Positions 22,270 through 26,419 of a stretch of DNA of 26,419 bases are shown one piece after another. The first letter of the stretch is position 1. Every line of letters starts with the position of its first letter. The notes below the pieces were generated by a model. The model was not told where the DNA came from. It saw nothing but the letters and a program-made list of their open reading frames with translations, and made no database searches. The position numbers and the translations under genes were made by a program. Source of the DNA: Ruminococcaceae bacterium UBA1772 (GTDB taxonomy: Bacteria; Bacillota; Clostridia; Oscillospirales; Acutalibacteraceae); assembly GCA_002314645.1 (NCBI GenBank), contig DCGS01000079.1, positions 2,588 through 29,006 on the forward strand, in the 5' to 3' direction.

Positions 22270-23796
22270 GTGAATCTTATAAAGGTTTCTGTAGCGCTTG
22301 CCGCATATAACGGCGAGAAATTCATTGAAGAACAACTAAATTCAATACTTAGCCAGCTTTCTCTGGGCGATGAAGTCATTGTTTCAGACGACAACCCTGG
22401 CAGTGAAATGTCAAAGCTTGTTTTAGAGCTTTCAAAAAAGGACCCTCGTATTAAATACATTAAGGGTCCAAGTAAGGGCGTTATTGCAAACTTTGAAAAT
22501 GCACTTTCTCATGTGAGCGGGGACGTTGTTTTCCTTTCAGATCAGGACGACGTATGGCTTCCTGGAAAGGTTTCAGCAGTTCTTGCTGAAATTGAAAAGG
22601 GCGCAAGTCTTGTAATGCATGACGCAAAGGTTGTTGACGCTGAACTAGGTACAATAAATGAATCGTTCTTTGAACTCCATGGCTCAGGCACTGGACTTAT
22701 AAAGAACATTATTAGAAACACATATATTGGATGCTGTATGGCGTTTACTCGTGAACTTCTTTTAGAATGCTTACCTTTCCCAAAGGACATTCCAATGCAC
22801 GACCAATATATTGCCCTAATGGCAGAGAAGAAAGGGCTTAAGATTTCACTTATAGATAAGCAGTACTTGCTGTACAGACAGCACGGGAACAATGTGACGG
22901 GAGGAAAAACTACTATTATGCAAAAGCTTAATTTCCGTAAAAACATAATAAAGGCAATTGCTGGTTGTAATTCTTCTGCTGTGCAGACTAGTAGAATTCC
23001 TGTCTCTGCAGCAATCGTTACATATAACAATGCAAAGTATATAGAGGACGCCGCAAAGACTCTTCTTGACAGCGTTGATTATGAAAAAATAGATTTTAGA
23101 CTCTTTGTCTTTGACAATGGGTCGACTGATGGAACAATAGACATAATCAACGACTCCTTTGTTAACACCGCGGAGTATGGTGACAAGGTTAAACTCATTC
23201 ACAGCGGTGGAAACATTGGCTTTGGGGTGGCTCATAACAAGATTCTTGAAGTAATGGAAAATGAATTCCCTTCAAAGTACCACTGTGTAGTAAATCCAGA
23301 TGTAATTATTAGAGATGACATTGTGTCTACTATGGTTGACTACTTAGAGGACGAAAAGAATTCGGATGTTGTTCAGCTTTCTCCAAGAATCTGTTTCCCA
23401 GACGGAAGAAGTCAAATTTTAGGAAAGAGAAACCCTCACTTTATTTACCTCTTTGCAAGTAGAATGAGAGGAGAGGAGCCAGGCTTCCTTCTTTCAAGGT
23501 ATGCAATGCTAAATGAGGACTACTCAAAGCCTTTTGAAATTTGGAATGCAACAGGTTGCTTTATGTTCTTTAGATCAGATGCATTTAAAGAAGTTGGCGG
23601 CTTTGATGACAGGTACTTCATGTACTTTGAAGACTGTGACATTACACGCGAAATGAGAAAGCTTGGAAAGGTTCTCTTTTTCCCACATGCCATTGTTTAT
23701 CATGTTTGGGCAAGAGACTCAAAAAGAAACACAAAATTAAAGATTATTCATATTACTTCAATGCTGAAGTACTATTTGAAATGGAGGACAATATAA
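22270..23796 (+). CDS. Double-domain GT2 family glycosyltransferase, probably rhamnosyltransferase-like
   Basis: Two complete GT-A modules lie in one chain of about 505-508 residues. Domain 1 (about 5-215) has VALAAYNGEKFIEEQL, a DxD-type SDQDDVW (90-96) and an acceptor-side MHDQY (176-180). Domain 2 (about 243-508) has AAIVTYNN, FDNGSTDGT (281-289), GGNIGFGVAHN, NPDV (342-345) and FMYFEDCDITREM. Both resemble rhamnosyl- or other deoxyhexosyl-transferases of surface polysaccharides. The start is unusual. GTG 22270 has no ribosome site of its own and overlaps GAAGGTGA (22266-22273). That site instead points to an in-frame ATA at 22279, giving the family-typical N-terminus M-K-V-S-V. The end abuts tarI with no gap. 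It probably glycosylates or links the polymer made by the neighbouring tar genes. Confidence 0.9.
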   Translation: MNLIKVSVALAAYNGEKFIEEQLNSILSQLSLGDEVIVSDDNPGSEMSKLVLELSKKDPRIKYIKGPSKGVIANFENALSHVSGDVVFLSDQDDVWLPGKVSAVLAEIEKGASLVMHDAKVVDAELGTINESFFELHGSGTGLIKNIIRNTYIGCCMAFTRELLLECLPFPKDIPMHDQYIALMAEKKGLKISLIDKQYLLYRQHGNNVTGGKTTIMQKLNFRKNIIKAIAGCNSSAVQTSRIPVSAAIVTYNNAKYIEDAAKTLLDSVDYEKIDFRLFVFDNGSTDGTIDIINDSFVNTAEYGDKVKLIHSGGNIGFGVAHNKILEVMENEFPSKYHCVVNPDVIIRDDIVSTMVDYLEDEKNSDVVQLSPRICFPDGRSQILGKRNPHFIYLFASRMRGEEPGFLLSRYAMLNEDYSKPFEIWNATGCFMFFRSDAFKEVGGFDDRYFMYFEDCDITREMRKLGKVLFFPHAIVYHVWARDSKRNTKLKIIHITSMLKYYLKWRTI

Positions 23797-24516
23797 ATGA
23801 TATTTGCAGTTGTTTTAGCGGGCGGAATTGGTTCAAGAATGGGTAATTCAGATACGCCAAAGCAGTATCTTGATTTAGGCGGTAAGCCTATAATTGTCCA
23901 CACAATAGAGAAGTTCTATGTGAACCCAAAGTTTGAACATGTTATTGTTTTAACTCCAGAATCTTGGGTGTCACACACTTCAAACCTTATTAAGAAATCT
24001 CTTCCAAATGCAGAAAAAATTACTGTAATTGAAGGTGGCTCAACAAGAAATGAGACACTCTACAATGCAATTAAATTCATTGAGAAAAACTATGGTCTTT
24101 CAGATGATACAATCATTGTTACTCACGATGCAGTAAGACCATTCGTTACACATAGAATTATTGAGGAAAACATTGAGGCTGCAATAAAGTATGGCGCAAC
24201 AGACACAGTTGTTCCTGCAACAGATACTATTGTTGAGTCTCTTGACAAGGAAAAAATCAGCCAGATTCCAAACAGAGCAACTCTTTTCCAGGGACAGACT
24301 CCTCAGAGCTTTAATGCAATGAAGCTTAAGAAACTGTATGAATCGCTCACAGACGACGAAAAAGATATCCTTACAGATGCTTGTAAAATCTTCGTTATGA
24401 AGGGCGAGCCTGTATACCTTGTTGAGGGTGAAGTTTTCAACATGAAAATTACTTACCCATTTGACCTTAAGGTTGCAAAAACAATGATAGATGGAGACGC
24501 TCTTAAAGGAGAATAA
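23797..24516 (+). CDS. tarI: Ribitol-5-phosphate cytidylyltransferase (IspD-like)
   Basis: This 239-residue nucleotidyltransferase has LAGGIGSRMG (8-17) and PKQYLDLGGKP for CTP binding, and the conserved VTHDAVRPF and TPQSF stretches shared by IspD and TarI. TarI joins CTP and ribitol 5-phosphate to CDP-ribitol. TarI is preferred over the isoprenoid enzyme IspD because the next gene is the ribulose-phosphate reductase TarJ and a teichoic-acid-type polymerase follows. Its ATG immediately follows the glycosyltransferase stop, so translation is probably coupled. An AAAGGAG for tarJ is inside its last codons. Confidence 0.92.
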   Translation: MIFAVVLAGGIGSRMGNSDTPKQYLDLGGKPIIVHTIEKFYVNPKFEHVIVLTPESWVSHTSNLIKKSLPNAEKITVIEGGSTRNETLYNAIKFIEKNYGLSDDTIIVTHDAVRPFVTHRIIEENIEAAIKYGATDTVVPATDTIVESLDKEKISQIPNRATLFQGQTPQSFNAMKLKKLYESLTDDEKDILTDACKIFVMKGEPVYLVEGEVFNMKITYPFDLKVAKTMIDGDALKGE

Positions 24517-24519
24517 CAG

Positions 24520-25545
24520 ATGATTAATGCAGTATACCAGCTTACTGCACCACGTATGATTGAGGTTACCTACAATGAATTAGAACTGGACAATGAGAAC
24601 GTTCTAATTCGTCCAAGTCATCTTGCAATTTGTAAGGCGGACCAAAGATATTACCAGGGTGCACGATCAAAAGCTGTACTCAAAAAGAAGCTTCCAATGG
24701 CGCTCATTCATGAGTGTATGGCGGAAGTTGTATATGACCCAACGGGGAAAATGTCTCCAGGTGACAGAGTTATTGCAATTCCAAACACACCTACAGAGGA
24801 TGACGACATAATTGCTGAGAACTATCGTTTCTCTAGTAAGTTCCGTTCAAGTGGTTTTGACGGCTTCTTACAGGACTATGTGCTCATGCCACACGACAGA
24901 CTTGTTCCAATTAGCAAGGATGTAAATCCTGACGTTGCGGCGTTCTCTGAACTCATAAGTGTTAGCATGCACATTATTTCAAGGTTTGACAGAATTGCAC
25001 ACGAAAGAAGAAATAAAATTGGTGTCTGGGGCGATGGAAACTTAGGCCTCATAACAGCCGTTCTTCTTTCAAACATTTACCCTGACACAGAACTTTATAT
25101 TTTTGGTAGAAATGCGGACAAGCTTGCCTACTTCTCTTTTGCAAAAGAGACTATGCACGTAGACGACATGCCAGATGACCTTCTTCTTGACCACTGCTTT
25201 GAGTGTGTTGGCGGACCTGGCGCTGAAAATGCAATCAACCAAATGATTGACCACATTAACCCAGAAGGCACCATTGCCCTTACTGGCGTTACAGAAAACA
25301 ACGTTGCCATAAACACTCGCATGGTTTTAGAGCGCGGCCTTAGACTTTTTGGCAGCTCAAGAAGTGGACGCGACGACTTTGAAAAGACAGTAGAGTTCCT
25401 TGAAAACAACAAAGAAGGAGCCTTACTTCTTGAAAATCTTGTGGGCGATGTATTCAATGTCAGAAGCATTACTGATATTCACAAAGCATTCGACGCTGAC
25501 CTTACACACAGAATTGGTAAAACTATCCTTCATTGGAACAAGTAA
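24520..25545 (+). CDS. tarJ: Ribulose-5-phosphate reductase (zinc-dependent, NADPH)
   Basis: This 341-residue medium-chain dehydrogenase reduces ribulose 5-phosphate to ribitol 5-phosphate, the substrate of TarI. Zinc ligands are Cys38 (LAICKADQRYY) and His64-Glu65 (IHE), with Glu144 (AFSELISVS) likely. The nucleotide-binding GDGNLG (171-176) replaces the more usual GxGxxG wording. The adjacent TarI and TarJ enzymes act as a pair in organisms making ribitol teichoic acids or CDP-ribitol-based capsules. ATG 24520 follows AAAGGAG (24505-24511), three bases after the tarI stop. Confidence 0.93.
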   Translation: MINAVYQLTAPRMIEVTYNELELDNENVLIRPSHLAICKADQRYYQGARSKAVLKKKLPMALIHECMAEVVYDPTGKMSPGDRVIAIPNTPTEDDDIIAENYRFSSKFRSSGFDGFLQDYVLMPHDRLVPISKDVNPDVAAFSELISVSMHIISRFDRIAHERRNKIGVWGDGNLGLITAVLLSNIYPDTELYIFGRNADKLAYFSFAKETMHVDDMPDDLLLDHCFECVGGPGAENAINQMIDHINPEGTIALTGVTENNVAINTRMVLERGLRLFGSSRSGRDDFEKTVEFLENNKEGALLLENLVGDVFNVRSITDIHKAFDADLTHRIGKTILHWNK

Positions 25546-25559
25546 AGAGGTGAATTTGT

Positions 25560-26419
25560 ATGAGCATGAAAGAGAATATTTTTAAACTCTACGCCTTCTT
25601 TTTCAACATGGGCGCTGCGGCACCAATGAAAAAGAAAAGAGTTACTCTCATTTCAATGCACAATGCAAATTTCACAGATTCACTTGGTGAAATAGATGCC
25701 CTTCTTGACGGATACAATGTTCTTAAAATTTCAAGAACAGCTTTAGCGAGTCCTGTTTCTGCTCTTAAGTTTTGTACTGTTGATGCATTTAAAACTGGGC
25801 GCTCACGTTACATTTTCTTAAATGATAACTTTATGGCGCTTGGCTACACAAAGCCAAAAAAAGCGACTGAAATTGTCCAGCTTTGGCATGGACAAGGCGC
25901 TTTTAAAAAGTTTGGCTTTGATATTGAGCAGCCAGAAGAAATAAGGGAACGTGAGCGAGCTCAATCGAAGCGCATTTCCTACGTCGTATGTTCTTCTGAA
26001 GGCGTAAAGGATATTTACGCGGGCGCGTTTGGCGTTTCAAAGGATCAGGTCATTACAACGGGCACGCCAAATGAGGACTACTACTTCAGAATTACAGACG
26101 AAGAGAAAGAAGAGCTTCGAAAGTCTTTTGATGAGAAGTATCCAAAGTGCAAGGGCAAGAAATTAATTCTCTATGCACCAACCTTCAGAGATGACAAGAC
26201 TTTAGACGAACGTCTTCTCAAGTGGATTGACTGTCAAAAACTTAAAGCATCTGCTGAAAAGTCACTTGGTGGAGAGGTGGAGGTTTTAATTCGACTTCAC
26301 CCACAGGTTCATTCAAAGGTTGAGGAGTCAAATGACTTCGTTGACGTTACTGAATATCCAAATGTCAACGAACTCTGCGTTTTAGCAGACGTTTTAATTA
26401 CAGACTACTCTTCAATTTG
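25560..26419 (+). CDS. CDP-glycerol/CDP-ribitol phosphotransferase family protein (3' truncated by window)
   Basis: The first 286 codons of a TagF/TarF/TarL-family polymerase or primase that adds glycerol- or ribitol-phosphate units to a lipid-linked wall polymer at the inner membrane face. Diagnostic motifs are LWHGQGAFKKFG, CSSEGVKDIY, TTGTPNEDYYF, ILYAPTFRDD, RLHPQ and LITDYSS, the last two supplying catalytic and nucleotide-binding residues. The protein begins almost directly with the catalytic fold, without a long N-terminal extension. ATG 25560 follows GAGGTG by seven bases, 14 bases after tarJ. The neighbouring TarI and TarJ suggest CDP-ribitol as donor, but the substrate cannot be settled from sequence alone. 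Confidence 0.92.
   Translation, partial: MSMKENIFKLYAFFFNMGAAAPMKKKRVTLISMHNANFTDSLGEIDALLDGYNVLKISRTALASPVSALKFCTVDAFKTGRSRYIFLNDNFMALGYTKPKKATEIVQLWHGQGAFKKFGFDIEQPEEIRERERAQSKRISYVVCSSEGVKDIYAGAFGVSKDQVITTGTPNEDYYFRITDEEKEELRKSFDEKYPKCKGKKLILYAPTFRDDKTLDERLLKWIDCQKLKASAEKSLGGEVEVLIRLHPQVHSKVEESNDFVDVTEYPNVNELCVLADVLITDYSSI

Noticed and set aside
23797..24516. IspD of the isoprenoid pathway.
   Set aside because: Adjacent tarJ and a CDP-alditol phosphotransferase make TarI the better reading.
1..26419. CRISPR array, insertion sequence, prophage, rRNA or tRNA.
   Set aside because: No regularly spaced repeats, transposase or integrase motifs, phage genes or recognisable tRNA/rRNA stretches were seen on either strand by eye.

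Overview
The window looks like the chromosome of a strictly anaerobic, low-GC, Gram-positive Clostridia-type bacterium, probably a gut or acetogen-like lineage. The signs are consensus sigma-A promoters, strong AGGAGG-type ribosome sites, a class III (oxygen-sensitive) ribonucleotide reductase, a SpoIID-type sporulation protein, a flavin/iron-sulfur NAD(P)H oxidoreductase of the electron-bifurcating kind, the holB-ricT pair typical of Firmicutes, and wall teichoic acid style TarI/TarJ/TarF genes. I cannot name the species. I see no phage, insertion sequence, CRISPR array, rRNA or tRNA.

Layout. 1-5408 (+): the tail of trpE, then trpG-D-C-F-B-A, tightly coupled by 1-8 base overlaps and closed by a strong bidirectional terminator. 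5459-10373 (-): lysS and greA with a perfect consensus promoter, then ricT, holB and an unknown polytopic membrane protein. 10484-11308 (+): a SpoIID-like lytic transglycosylase with a TTG start. 11320-14507 (+): an anaerobic ribonucleotide reductase locus whose promoter carries NrdR-box-like sites: nrdD, a 57-residue gene carrying the canonical glycyl radical motif, and nrdG. 14498-15117: two tiny convergent-ended, divergently transcribed genes encoding single-TPR-like miniproteins, plus inverted repeats. 15217-19525 (+): a three-gene NuoE/NuoF/GltD-type complex that best fits the Sporomusa-type transhydrogenase StnABC. 19716-20899 (+): a sigma-like protein with a zinc-binding membrane anti-sigma factor, behind a structured leader. 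20919-21740 (+): a membrane-anchored alpha/beta hydrolase. 21753-26419 (+): aroQ, a double GT2 glycosyltransferase, tarI, tarJ and the start of a CDP-glycerol/ribitol phosphotransferase that runs off the window.

How the genes work together. The trp genes take chorismate to tryptophan, and aroQ (elsewhere in the window) belongs to the chorismate-forming pathway. NrdD, its separate glycyl radical polypeptide and the activase NrdG would make deoxynucleotides without oxygen. The StnABC-like complex would balance NADH, NADPH and ferredoxin pools. TarI and TarJ make CDP-ribitol for a ribitol-phosphate polymer, and the neighbouring glycosyltransferase and phosphotransferase probably build or decorate it.

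Most notable observations: (1) the radical-bearing C-terminus of NrdD is a separate gene, while the large subunit keeps a decayed copy in the same register; (2) the glycosyltransferase seems to start at an AUA codon placed exactly where this genome's ribosome sites expect a start; (3) two unannotated TPR-like miniprotein genes lie between the nrd and stn operons; (4) the nrdD and stn promoters share a 10-base word.
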